The notes under the pieces were generated by a model. The model had not been told where the DNA came from and did not search any database. It saw only the letters and a list, made by a program, of their open reading frames with translations. Position numbers and translations under genes: made by a program. DNA of 43,641 nt, taken from contig JAQWRR010000111.1 of assembly GCA_029243585.1 (NCBI GenBank), positions 1-43,641 of the forward strand. The letters run 5' to 3'. This DNA comes from Gammaproteobacteria bacterium. Its GTDB lineage: Bacteria > Pseudomonadota > Gammaproteobacteria > Steroidobacterales > Rariloculaceae. Position 1 is the stretch's first letter. Each line of letters starts with the position of its first letter. Below are positions 15,918 to 24,012 of this stretch, piece by piece.

Positions 15918-17228
15918 ATGGAGTCTAATTTCGGGGGAATTGTGGAATCTAAATCTAAAAGAATAGAAGAGTCTGTAGCCGGAAATGGGTTATTACATAG
16001 GCGTGTTTTCTTGACCCAAGCTGGCTCGATTTTCGGTGTTGGAACCATGGGTATGCTAGGTTCCGAAACTACGAATGCTCAAAATATGCAGGGACGACCA
16101 GCATGGATGCAATCGCCGGGAAAGGGAGTGGGGGCATATGGGACAAGAGCAAGATTCGAGGACCATGTTCAAAGGACTGCTGGGTCGGCACCAGGAACGA
16201 CTGGTGCTGGTGCTTCACGTACACCATTGCAGCATCTAGAGGGAATTATTACGCCTAATTCTTTGCACTTTGAGAGACATCATAGCGGCATTCCAGAAAT
16301 TGATCCGAATGAACATCGCTTCCTTATCCATGGTCTTGTAGATAGGCCTCTTATCTTTGATATGGACATGCTTTCTCGCTATCCGATGATCTCAAAAATA
16401 CATTTCATTGAATGTTCTGGTAACAGTCGAGTTTCTGGACTTATTGATGAGCCTGTAGATCAAGATTGCGGCGTGCTTCATGGGCTAGTTTCTTGCAGCG
16501 AGTGGACTGGAATTCCTCTATCCATTCTTTTAGATGAGGCGGGCGTTGATCCTAGTGCAAGATGGATTTTAGCTGAAGGGAGTGATTCTGCTGCGATGAG
16601 TCGAAGTGTTCCTATGGCTAAGGCGATGGATGATGCGATTATTGCAATCTATCAAAATGGGGAACGATTGAGACCAGATAATGGTTATCCAATGAGGCTT
16701 TTTCTGCCTGGTTTCGAGGGGAACACAAGCGTTAAGTGGCTTCGGCGAATTAAGGTCACTGCAGAGCCGACAATGACAAAGGATGAAACATCTAAGTATA
16801 CGGATCTTCTGGATGATGGGACTTCATTAATGTTTACTTATCCGATGGCCGTGAAATCAGTCATTACATCACCATCTCCTGGGCTTGATTTAAATGGAGC
16901 AGGGATTTACGAAATATCTGGAATCGCTTGGTCCGGAGGTGGCCATATAAGTAAAGTGGAGGTATCAGCAGATGGGGGTTTAACTTGGGGTGAGGCTGCT
17001 TTGTCTGAACCAGTTCTCGATAGATCGCTTACGCGGTTTCGAATGGCATGGCGATGGAATGGGGCTCCTGCAGTAATAATGAGTCGCGCCATTGATAATA
17101 CTGGAGCTATTCAGCCTACACGAGATTCCATCATTGCAGAAAAAGGTATGAAGTTCGCATATCACTACAACGGTATACAGTCATGGGCTATTGATGCCGA
17201 AGGGCGGGCGGTTAACACTTATGTATAA
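15918..17228 (+). CDS. soxC: Molybdopterin sulfite dehydrogenase, SoxC/sulfite-oxidase family
   Basis: A periplasmic molybdenum enzyme that oxidises sulfite (or sulfur carried on SoxYZ) and passes electrons to a cytochrome c. The N-terminus has a Tat signal, HRRVFLTQAG (Arg28-Arg29) followed by a hydrophobic stretch. The molybdopterin domain contains HFIECSGNS, with Cys166 as the Mo ligand. The C-terminal Ig-like dimerisation domain includes ISGIAWSGGG, VEVSADGGLTW and FRMAWRWNG. Length is 436, normal for SoxC. The next gene, overlapping by 8 bases, is a c-type cytochrome matching SoxD or SorB. No soxXYZAB genes are near, so it may work as a stand-alone sulfite dehydrogenase. ATG 15918 has no clear ribosome site; GTG 15942 behind GGGGGA is an alternative start. 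Confidence 0.9.
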   Translation: MESNFGGIVESKSKRIEESVAGNGLLHRRVFLTQAGSIFGVGTMGMLGSETTNAQNMQGRPAWMQSPGKGVGAYGTRARFEDHVQRTAGSAPGTTGAGASRTPLQHLEGIITPNSLHFERHHSGIPEIDPNEHRFLIHGLVDRPLIFDMDMLSRYPMISKIHFIECSGNSRVSGLIDEPVDQDCGVLHGLVSCSEWTGIPLSILLDEAGVDPSARWILAEGSDSAAMSRSVPMAKAMDDAIIAIYQNGERLRPDNGYPMRLFLPGFEGNTSVKWLRRIKVTAEPTMTKDETSKYTDLLDDGTSLMFTYPMAVKSVITSPSPGLDLNGAGIYEISGIAWSGGGHISKVEVSADGGLTWGEAALSEPVLDRSLTRFRMAWRWNGAPAVIMSRAIDNTGAIQPTRDSIIAEKGMKFAYHYNGIQSWAIDAEGRAVNTYV

Positions 17229-17739
17229 GCAAGTTCTGGCTAGTCTGATGGTTTTTTACATCTGTATTTTTCAGGTGTTTGCCCAGGAAGGCCCTAATCT
17301 TGGGGTAGAAGCTACTGTCGAAGAAGTTGAGGCTTGGGATATCAGTATAGGTCCTGATGGAGTTGGGCTTCCTGAAGGTTCAGGTACAGTTCTTGAAGGG
17401 GCAGATATCTATGCCATAAAATGTCTTGCATGCCATAGTGAGCAAGGACAGGGCCAAATAAATGACCGTCTAGCTGGCGGGCATGGCACCTTAAGTGGAC
17501 CTGCTCCAATTAAGACTGTAGGTAGCTATTGGCCCTATGCTACGACGGTTTTTGATTATATTCGCCGTGCAATGCCTTATTTGCAGCCACAGTCTTTAAC
17601 AAACGATGAGGTTTATGCAGTTACCGCCTATATTCTTTTTCTTAACGGTATTGTCAACGAAGATCAGACTATGAATTCCCAAACCCTTCCCGGTATTCAG
17701 ATGCCCAATAGAGAAGGCTTTAGGTTGGCCTATCCATAG
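17221..17739 (+). CDS. c-type cytochrome, electron acceptor of the sulfite dehydrogenase (SoxD-like)
   Basis: A 172-residue periplasmic monoheme cytochrome c. A Sec signal peptide covers about residues 1-22 (ending QVFAQ). The heme site CLACH is at 68-72. Met-containing segments RRAMPYLQPQSL and the family-like NDEVYAVTAYILFLNGIV supply the sixth ligand and final helix. The ATG at 17221 lies inside the soxC stop region (8-base overlap), showing translational coupling. The frame is open to 17191, but starting there would spoil the signal peptide. Full SoxD proteins often have two heme domains; this one has one, like the cytochrome subunit of stand-alone sulfite dehydrogenases. Confidence 0.88.
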   Translation: MYKQVLASLMVFYICIFQVFAQEGPNLGVEATVEEVEAWDISIGPDGVGLPEGSGTVLEGADIYAIKCLACHSEQGQGQINDRLAGGHGTLSGPAPIKTVGSYWPYATTVFDYIRRAMPYLQPQSLTNDEVYAVTAYILFLNGIVNEDQTMNSQTLPGIQMPNREGFRLAYP

Positions 17740-17807
17740 ACTCCGTGTGGGTATCTGATAATCGTTAGGCAAAAGAATCTTTGTGTTCTGAATATATTAG
17801 AACATTC

Positions 17808-18830
17808 TTAGACGGTTAAGGCGTCTGTTAGACGTCCGTAAACCCGCCGAGCATTTCCTTCAAAGATTTTCTCACGATCTTGGTCGCTAAGAGTTTTATT
17901 ATTGATAATGTATCGCTTTGTATCGTCAAAATAATATCCTGTTTCAGGGTCGATACCACGGACTGCACCAAGCATCTCTGATGCAAACAATATATTGTCT
18001 ATCGGTATTACATCGAGTAATAAATCAATGCCAGGTTGATGATATACACAGGTATCAAAAAATACATTGTTGAGAACCAAGTCTTGAAGAGGGGGTCTCT
18101 TTAACATATCAGCAAGACCTCTAAAACGTCCCCAGTGGAAGGGAACTGCTCCTCCGCCATGAGGAATAATTAGTTTTAAATCTGGGAAATCTTTGAATAT
18201 GTTAGAGGTGAGTATTTGCATAAAAGCGGTAGTATCAGCGCTCAGGTAATAAGAACCAGTTGTATGGAATGCTTGATTGCAAGCAGCACTGACATGGATC
18301 ATTGCAGGGACTTTTAGTTCGCACATTTTTTCATATAAGGGGTGCCAATACTTGTCGCCAAGTGGTGGAGAGTTAAAGTAACCACCACTTGGATCGGGAT
18401 TAAGATTGCAGCCAATAAATCCTAATTCTGTGATACATCTTTCCAATTCGATGACAGAATTTTCAAGTGTCGTAGCTGGTGATTGAGGTAACTGACATAC
18501 ACCTATAAAGTTTTTTGGATAGAGTTGTGTGAGCCTGTATATGAGTTCATTACAGTGAGCGGTCCATGCAATGCTAGTGGACTCATTGCCAATATGATGG
18601 CCCATGCCACTCGCTCGCGGTGATAGAATTGTTCTATCGGCACCGCGTTCTTGCTGTATTTTTAGTTGGGCGCCTTCTACGCTTTCTCTCAACTGGTCAT
18701 CAGTTATATTGAGCACGCCTTTACTTGTTTGGAAAAATGGATCTTTTTCTAAATCTGATTTTTGTTTATCACGGTAAAGACCAAGTTCTGGTGGTTCAGT
18801 TGTGTAGTGACCATGGCAGTCTATTATCAT
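17808..18830 (-). CDS. Amidohydrolase-2 family protein resembling 4-oxalomesaconate hydratase LigJ
   Basis: A 340-residue TIM-barrel metal-dependent enzyme of the ACMSD/LigJ branch. The metal motif CHGH (HxH, residues 5-8), MIHVS, IIPHGGGAVPFHWGRF and FASEMLGAVRGIDPETG are all present. The last carries Glu in the place of the common barrel Asp, as in LigJ. The stretches NPDPSGG and PPLGDKYWHPLYEKMCEL also closely recall LigJ, which hydrates 4-oxalomesaconate in gallate/protocatechuate 4,5-cleavage. No other lig gene adjoins it, so the actual reaction could instead be a related decarboxylation or hydration. It is a single gene, converging on the cytochrome gene. Confidence 0.78.
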   Translation of the reverse strand: MIIDCHGHYTTEPPELGLYRDKQKSDLEKDPFFQTSKGVLNITDDQLRESVEGAQLKIQQERGADRTILSPRASGMGHHIGNESTSIAWTAHCNELIYRLTQLYPKNFIGVCQLPQSPATTLENSVIELERCITELGFIGCNLNPDPSGGYFNSPPLGDKYWHPLYEKMCELKVPAMIHVSAACNQAFHTTGSYYLSADTTAFMQILTSNIFKDFPDLKLIIPHGGGAVPFHWGRFRGLADMLKRPPLQDLVLNNVFFDTCVYHQPGIDLLLDVIPIDNILFASEMLGAVRGIDPETGYYFDDTKRYIINNKTLSDQDREKIFEGNARRVYGRLTDALTV

Positions 18831-19041
18831 AGTAGGTTGTTAATAATTATAGAATTTTATTCAAATCTAGTTATAACATCTTGAGAGGCTGATCGTAACT
18901 AAACCGTATGAATTTAGAGAAAATAGTAATAATTTTTTTTGCATGAAAAATATTTCATCTTGAGTTCATTATATAAGGCTTTTTTCATATAGAATGCGCT
19001 CGGCAGTACCTAAATAGACCTATTGAGGAGGCACTTCTTCC

Positions 19042-21330
19042 GTGAGAGCCTTTGAGTTAATTAGATTTTTACTTGTCTTGGTTTTATTCCAGACGAGTTT
19101 GATTGGTTTCTCTCAAGAAACCATCAATTTTGAGATTCCTCTTATTGATCGTCCGCCGACGCTTGATGATTTTTCAGGTATGCAACCTTCTTCTGAGATT
19201 GCCGTTATGATGTCTAGGGCGCAGGATTTCACCCAGCGCGAGCCGAGCAATGGTGATCCAGCAACGCAAGAAACGGTTGTTTATGCAGCCTACGATAGCG
19301 ACAATTTTTATGCGATTTTTCTTGCTTTTGATACAGAGGCTGACCAGGTGCGTGCTAACTTCGCACCACGTGAAGAAATCCAGAATGATGATTGGGTGGG
19401 GCTTCTAATCGATACTTTTAATGATCAGCGAACTGCCTATGGTTTTGGGTCTAGCGCTGCGGGCACTCAAAGTGATGGACGCTGGTCAGATCTTGCAAGA
19501 GGTAGCAACGGATGGGATGGCTCGTATGAGGCTCTTTGGTACACCGATTCGCGTTTAACTGATACAGGGTACATGGTACAGATGACCATTCCTTTGCGTA
19601 CCTTGCGATTTCCGGCTACTGATGAGCAGACATGGCGTGTTCAGTTTAGCAGGCGCATTCCAAGACTTAGTGAAGACTCATACTGGCCTGCCTATTCTTC
19701 ACTTATAGAGGGTCGATTAAACCAAGCTGCTGTGGCAACGGGTGTGCGAGATGTTTCTCCAGGTCGCAACATGCAGATAGTCCCCTTTGTTTTCGGTCGT
19801 AGTTATGATGTGCTTGATACAAAAGCTACTGGTGGTCCTGCCTTTAATGATAGTTCAGAGGTCAATATTGGTGTTGATGCAAAGTTGGTGATCCAGGATA
19901 GCCTAGTGTTGGATGCAACTTTTAATCCTGACTTTAGCCAGGTTGAATCGGATGAGCCTCAGGTGACAGCAAACGAGCGTTTCGAGGTGCGGTTTCCAGA
20001 ACGCAGACCTTTTTTCTTGGAAAACTCTGATTATTTTGGGGAAACGGATTCAATCTTATTGTTTACAAGAAGGATTGTGGACCCAGAGGTTGGGTTAAGG
20101 TTAACTGGTAAGCTTGGTGACTGGGGTATCGGGACAATGGCTATGAATGATGAGGCACCAGGAGAAGCCTTGTCTGCTGGAGACCCGTTAGCCGGCAGTT
20201 CTACCGACATAAATATTTTTCGTTTATTTAGAGAATTATCCGATCAAAATCGAGTGGGGATTTTCTATTCTAATCGAGAATTTGGTAATACAGAAAATAG
20301 GGTTTTTAATGTAGATGGGATATTCAGGTTAACTGATAACTGGACAACTCAGATGCAGTTTATTGATACGAACGCTAAAGACTCTGTAGGTGCTACCTCC
20401 GATGGTCGTCAGTCTAATGTTAAGTTTGACCGACAAGGTAGAAGTTTGCGAATTCATATTCATCAGATTGATACAACTGAAGACTTTCAGGTGGACCTTG
20501 GCTATCAGAACAGAAATACCTTTGCTGATACGAGGTCTAGACATACAAACATGGGCTACACGTTTTGGCCAGAAAATGGTTTGGTTAATAGTTGGACTCC
20601 GAGAATAGGTATTAATACAGTAGTAGATCAAAAGGGCCTCAGGATTTATGAAAATATTGATTATCGAATGGAAGCAACTTGGGATGGTAGAACCTCTGTC
20701 CTTTTCCGGTCAGATAACATGCGAGAGCGGTTAAGAGCTCAAGATCATTCTAATCTGAATAGAAATAAAGATTTTAATCAGAAGCAATGGAGGGCTGAGT
20801 TTGCAACTGAGATATTCTCTACCTTTGGTTTTTCAGCAAAGCTTAGAGGGGGCGATGCAATCAACCTATCGCCAATAGTGGGTAAAGAGCCAGAGTTGTC
20901 TGATTTTAAAATTAGTGAGGTAGGTTTTGTATGGAGGCCATCAGAACGGTTACGGCTTGATCTTACATATCTTAATACTACATTAGAGGATCCATTAACT
21001 GCTGCAGATATTTTGAGTGATTCTATAGTAAGAGCCAAATGGAATTATCAGTTCACACAGGAAACATCCTTGCGCTTTATCTTGCAAGAAGAAAACACAG
21101 ATCCTGGTGCATTAAGTTCGTTGACGAGAAAAAAGAGTATGAACTATGACTTGCTAGTTCGATATGTCATTAACCCTTGGTCTGCGCTCTATGCGGGTTA
21201 TAACAGTAATTCTAGTAATTTTAATTTGGTGGATACTGAGGATGGTACAGAACTGGTACGAACAAGCGGTAATTTACGCCGCGATGGCGAGCAGTTTTTT
21301 GTTAAATTCTCCTATCTTCTGCAACAATAG
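19042..21330 (+). CDS. DUF5916-type outer-membrane protein with CBM9-like N-terminal domain
   Basis: A large exported protein of 762 residues whose function is not established. After a signal peptide (about 1-25, ending IGFSQ) comes a carbohydrate-binding family 9-like beta domain (ETVVYAAYDSDNFYAIF, DDWVGLLIDTFNDQRTAYGF). The DUF5916 hallmark follows (VESDEPQVTANERFEVRFPERRPFF split here as QVTANERFEV and FPERRPFFLEN). The rest is rich in alternating polar/hydrophobic strands ending KFSYLLQQ, compatible with an outer-membrane beta-barrel. The GTG start at 19042 is set by AGGAGG about 10 bases upstream. It is monocistronic. A role in binding or passing polysaccharide- or peptide-derived material is inference. 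Confidence 0.8.
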   Translation: MRAFELIRFLLVLVLFQTSLIGFSQETINFEIPLIDRPPTLDDFSGMQPSSEIAVMMSRAQDFTQREPSNGDPATQETVVYAAYDSDNFYAIFLAFDTEADQVRANFAPREEIQNDDWVGLLIDTFNDQRTAYGFGSSAAGTQSDGRWSDLARGSNGWDGSYEALWYTDSRLTDTGYMVQMTIPLRTLRFPATDEQTWRVQFSRRIPRLSEDSYWPAYSSLIEGRLNQAAVATGVRDVSPGRNMQIVPFVFGRSYDVLDTKATGGPAFNDSSEVNIGVDAKLVIQDSLVLDATFNPDFSQVESDEPQVTANERFEVRFPERRPFFLENSDYFGETDSILLFTRRIVDPEVGLRLTGKLGDWGIGTMAMNDEAPGEALSAGDPLAGSSTDINIFRLFRELSDQNRVGIFYSNREFGNTENRVFNVDGIFRLTDNWTTQMQFIDTNAKDSVGATSDGRQSNVKFDRQGRSLRIHIHQIDTTEDFQVDLGYQNRNTFADTRSRHTNMGYTFWPENGLVNSWTPRIGINTVVDQKGLRIYENIDYRMEATWDGRTSVLFRSDNMRERLRAQDHSNLNRNKDFNQKQWRAEFATEIFSTFGFSAKLRGGDAINLSPIVGKEPELSDFKISEVGFVWRPSERLRLDLTYLNTTLEDPLTAADILSDSIVRAKWNYQFTQETSLRFILQEENTDPGALSSLTRKKSMNYDLLVRYVINPWSALYAGYNSNSSNFNLVDTEDGTELVRTSGNLRRDGEQFFVKFSYLLQQ

Positions 21331-21332
21331 TA

Positions 21333-22118
21333 TTAAGCGTTATCAGGGTAGTTTGGTTCCCATGGTAAAATAACCTGGCTTTTACCTTTTGTTTTCTTGA
21401 TCCAGGGACGCACTTTCTTTATTGGCTCACGCCACCTGTTATGGGCCCAATTCAGTAAATTTTCTGGCGTACTAAAATCGGCAAGGGTTTCTAACTGTTT
21501 CATTTGTGGAAAAGGAAGTTTTATTTTTCCCGTTTTATTTAGCGTTAATGCATCGCTTGGTTTTAACCATCTGCTCGTAACCAATTCTTCTCCGTCATGA
21601 TGCGCATATTGACCTGTAGGTAATTCTGCTAGAAAAAAACGTGTAGAAAACCGAGCGTTAAGAGTAACAGGAGTTTCCCAATGTCCCAGATAATACAATT
21701 CATCTGTGGCTAAAGTTATGTTTTCGTTTGATAAGACCTTAGACCAGGGCAGTTTTCCTGCTCTAAGATTTACCCGAGTTTTTTCTAATAGAGGATATGG
21801 ATTAATATTATCGCTAATCCATTGGTTATTAGAGGTGACTGCTAAGAGCACCCCAGTTTCTTCAAAAAGCTCTCGGATTGCTGCACTGTAATAGTCTAGA
21901 CCGCCGGATCCGACTGATAAAATTTGGTTTGCATCGTCTTCATTTAAGCCGCGACAGTGTGGGTATATTGTACTATCGTCTGTGCTAACCACTCCTCCAG
22001 GAAAGACATATGCTGAAGCGAATGTTGCTTTTTCATGGCGTTGACCCATGAAAACCTCGATATTACGCTGAACCTCGCGTACTAATATAACCGCTGAAGA
22101 GGGTCGAGCGGGTTTCAT
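21333..22118 (-). CDS. Nudix hydrolase with enlarged Nudix loop (NUDT19/CoA-diphosphatase-like)
   Basis: A 261-residue cytoplasmic Nudix-fold pyrophosphatase. The Nudix box is split: FPGG at 39-42 and RELFEETGV at 82-90. The distance from the Gly to Arg-Glu is about 26 residues longer than in the consensus GX5EX7REUXEEXGU. A similar insertion is known in NUDT19-type coenzyme A diphosphatases, so hydrolysis of CoA or acyl-CoA esters is a reasonable guess. C-terminal helices (PFPQMKQLETLADFSTPENLLNW region) also resemble that group. The gene converges on the DUF5916 gene with a 2-base gap. A phased A-tract array lies 113-182 bases upstream of its start. Confidence 0.82.
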   Translation of the reverse strand: MKPARPSSAVILVREVQRNIEVFMGQRHEKATFASAYVFPGGVVSTDDSTIYPHCRGLNEDDANQILSVGSGGLDYYSAAIRELFEETGVLLAVTSNNQWISDNINPYPLLEKTRVNLRAGKLPWSKVLSNENITLATDELYYLGHWETPVTLNARFSTRFFLAELPTGQYAHHDGEELVTSRWLKPSDALTLNKTGKIKLPFPQMKQLETLADFSTPENLLNWAHNRWREPIKKVRPWIKKTKGKSQVILPWEPNYPDNA

Positions 22119-22230
22119 TCTTATATTCCTTAATGTGCTATCTAGAAGGTGAAACTAAACTTATGACTTATCTTTGTTGTGACTCCATAGAGTTATGAAT
22201 CATGAGGTCTACTAACTAATATATATCAAT

Positions 22231-22300
22231 CTAAATTCCTCTAAAATCTTCTAAATCCTTCTAAAATAGCCAAAAAGACGTTAAAATTCTCTAAAGTAAT
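22231..22300. repeat. 10-bp phased CTAAA array upstream of the Nudix gene
   Basis: CTAAA occurs at 22231, 22241, 22251, 22261 and 22291, exactly in 10-base register; the intervening units at 22271 and 22281 (CAAAAAGACG, TTAAAATTCT) keep A-tracts in phase. The first four units share the form CTAAAWYCTT or close to it. A-tracts at helical spacing usually bend DNA. The site lies between fdxA (3' side) and the Nudix start. Confidence 0.75.
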
Positions 22301-22318
22301 ATAGAGATTATATGTGCA

Positions 22319-22642
22319 TTATTTTTCTAAATACTGTAGTTTATCTTTAACTTCCCGCCAATCATCAGCGTCTGCAGGCGCATCTTTAGCTTCCGTAATG
22401 ACAGGCCAGTTCTGGGACAGTTCTGCATTAAGTTCTAGAAATTCTTCTTGACCCTCTGGTATCTCATCTTCTGAGCAAATTGCTTCAACTGGGCATTCGG
22501 GCTCACATAAAGTGCAGTCAATGCATTCCTCTGGGTCTATGACCAGCATATTAGGACCTTCATGGAAGCAGTCAACGGGACATACCTCAACACAGTCAGT
22601 GAGTTTGCATTTTATACAGCTATCCGTAACTACATAGGTCAT
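22319..22642 (-). CDS. fdxA: 7Fe-8S ferredoxin FdxA
   Basis: A small electron carrier with one [3Fe-4S] and one [4Fe-4S] cluster. The cysteines lie at 9, 12, 17, 21, 25, 40, 43, 46, 50 and 56 within [19 protein letters not shown] and [18 protein letters not shown]. The 107-residue length and the conserved C-terminal helix ([15 protein letters not shown]) are standard for the Azotobacter/Pseudomonas FdxA group. It is a single gene. In many proteobacteria fdxA stands near mutS, but that is outside or absent here. Confidence 0.96.
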   Translation of the reverse strand: MTYVVTDSCIKCKLTDCVEVCPVDCFHEGPNMLVIDPEECIDCTLCEPECPVEAICSEDEIPEGQEEFLELNAELSQNWPVITEAKDAPADADDWREVKDKLQYLEK

Positions 22643-22795
22643 TACTTAACTCTCTTGATTCACAGCTTAAATATGTGTGTGTATTGTAGCTTCTATCGTA
22701 ATTTTTGCAGCTAAATTTTTTTCTCTTTCTCTCTTTAGTAAACTACAAGAGATACGGGTAATAGCTTAAAAGATTAAACAGAACCTGGAGAAGTT

Positions 22796-23893
22796 ATGAA
22801 TACTTTAAAAGCAATATTTTATTTGAGCCTATTATTGGTATTGGGTTTTATGGATTTATCTGTGGCACACCATTCATTCGCTTTTGAGTTTGATCGAAAT
22901 CAAAATGCGACTTTAGAAGGCGAAGTAACTTGGGTCAGGTTTTCTAATCCTCATGTAACTTATAGGGTAAGAACGCAGTTAGAAAATGGAACGATGGAGG
23001 AGTGGCAAGTTCAAACGCATAATGTAGGTGTGCTACTCGGAATAAATTGGGATCAAGATACTATTAAGGTGGGAGATAAGATAAAACTCTCTGGTGCTTT
23101 GGGCAGAAACTCAACTAAAAAGATTTTTATGGAATGGGTGACATTGGCAAATGGAGAGGTACGCAATATTTTAGATGGGGCATCATCAAGCGCGTACGAT
23201 ATTGTAGATATTAATGCTGATCCTAATAAGTCTTATGGGGTTGCACCCACAGTTCATCCATATGACATAACAGGAGCATGGAACAATAGATATAAGTTTC
23301 AAATAACAGCAGGTGACTTAGAACCTAAGCCAACGCCCTTTACAGAAGAAGGAAGAAGGATTCATGAGGCAACTAAAGAGTGGGAGGATCCAGCTAAAAC
23401 CTGTTCCCCGATGGGATTGCCAAGGGCTTTTGGTGCACCATTTAATTTAGAAATAGTTGATGCTGGGGGCTACTACCTTATGGTCGACTATGGCGGAGTT
23501 AGAAGAGTCTGGTTGGATGAAAGAGAAGCGCCAGAGGGATTGCTAGCAAGTCCAATGGGTTTCTCTACCGGTAAATGGGAAAATAATGTTTTTAGAATTG
23601 AAACTTCTCATCTTTCTCAAAGTTGGCTAGATGGCTTGGGATTACCTATGTCTGGGGAAGGTACAAGAATTGTTGAAACTTATACTCTAAGCGAAGATCA
23701 ACTTACCATGGATAGAAAAATGATCATTCATGATCCGTATTATACGGAGCCACTTATTAGAGAAAGAGGCTCAGCTAGAGATGATAATATCCAATTTCAA
23801 TTGGTAGCAGGGACCACTCCATGTGACCCAACTGCTCATTACCGGGAAATGTGGGAACAAGACCTTTTAGAATCACTATGGGACTTCAATTGA
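22796..23893 (+). CDS. Exported DUF6152-type protein with long C-terminal region
   Basis: A 365-residue exported protein of unknown function. A signal peptide (about 1-24, ending LSVA) is followed by the DUF6152 start, AHHSFAFEFD, and family motifs GEVTWVRFSNPHVTY, EEWQVQTHN and KVGDKIKLSGAL over residues 25-115. The remaining 250 residues form a second region with Trp, Gly and charged residues (TGKWENNVFRIETSHLSQ, GTRIVETYTLSEDQLTM), resembling the beta-rich part seen in longer relatives. GGAGAAG a few bases upstream sets the start. It is monocistronic. The family is usually periplasmic; no catalytic motif is evident. Confidence 0.75.
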   Translation: MNTLKAIFYLSLLLVLGFMDLSVAHHSFAFEFDRNQNATLEGEVTWVRFSNPHVTYRVRTQLENGTMEEWQVQTHNVGVLLGINWDQDTIKVGDKIKLSGALGRNSTKKIFMEWVTLANGEVRNILDGASSSAYDIVDINADPNKSYGVAPTVHPYDITGAWNNRYKFQITAGDLEPKPTPFTEEGRRIHEATKEWEDPAKTCSPMGLPRAFGAPFNLEIVDAGGYYLMVDYGGVRRVWLDEREAPEGLLASPMGFSTGKWENNVFRIETSHLSQSWLDGLGLPMSGEGTRIVETYTLSEDQLTMDRKMIIHDPYYTEPLIRERGSARDDNIQFQLVAGTTPCDPTAHYREMWEQDLLESLWDFN

Positions 23894-24012
23894 TTGCAAA
23901 CTGGTTTCTTAAAGATATATAAAGTCTTTCATGCATGCTCTAAGTATTAGGAATTAAAGCCGATAAAGTATAGGTCCTTTTATTTATAAATAGCTGATTT
24001 AAAGGTATTACC

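Noticed and set aside
15918-17739. Complete thiosulfate-oxidising Sox system
   Set aside because: No soxX, Y, Z, A or B genes adjoin the pair.
18943-18958. Palindrome ATGAAA-AATA-TTTCAT upstream of the DUF5916 gene as an operator
   Set aside because: Only six-base arms in very AT-rich DNA; too likely by chance.
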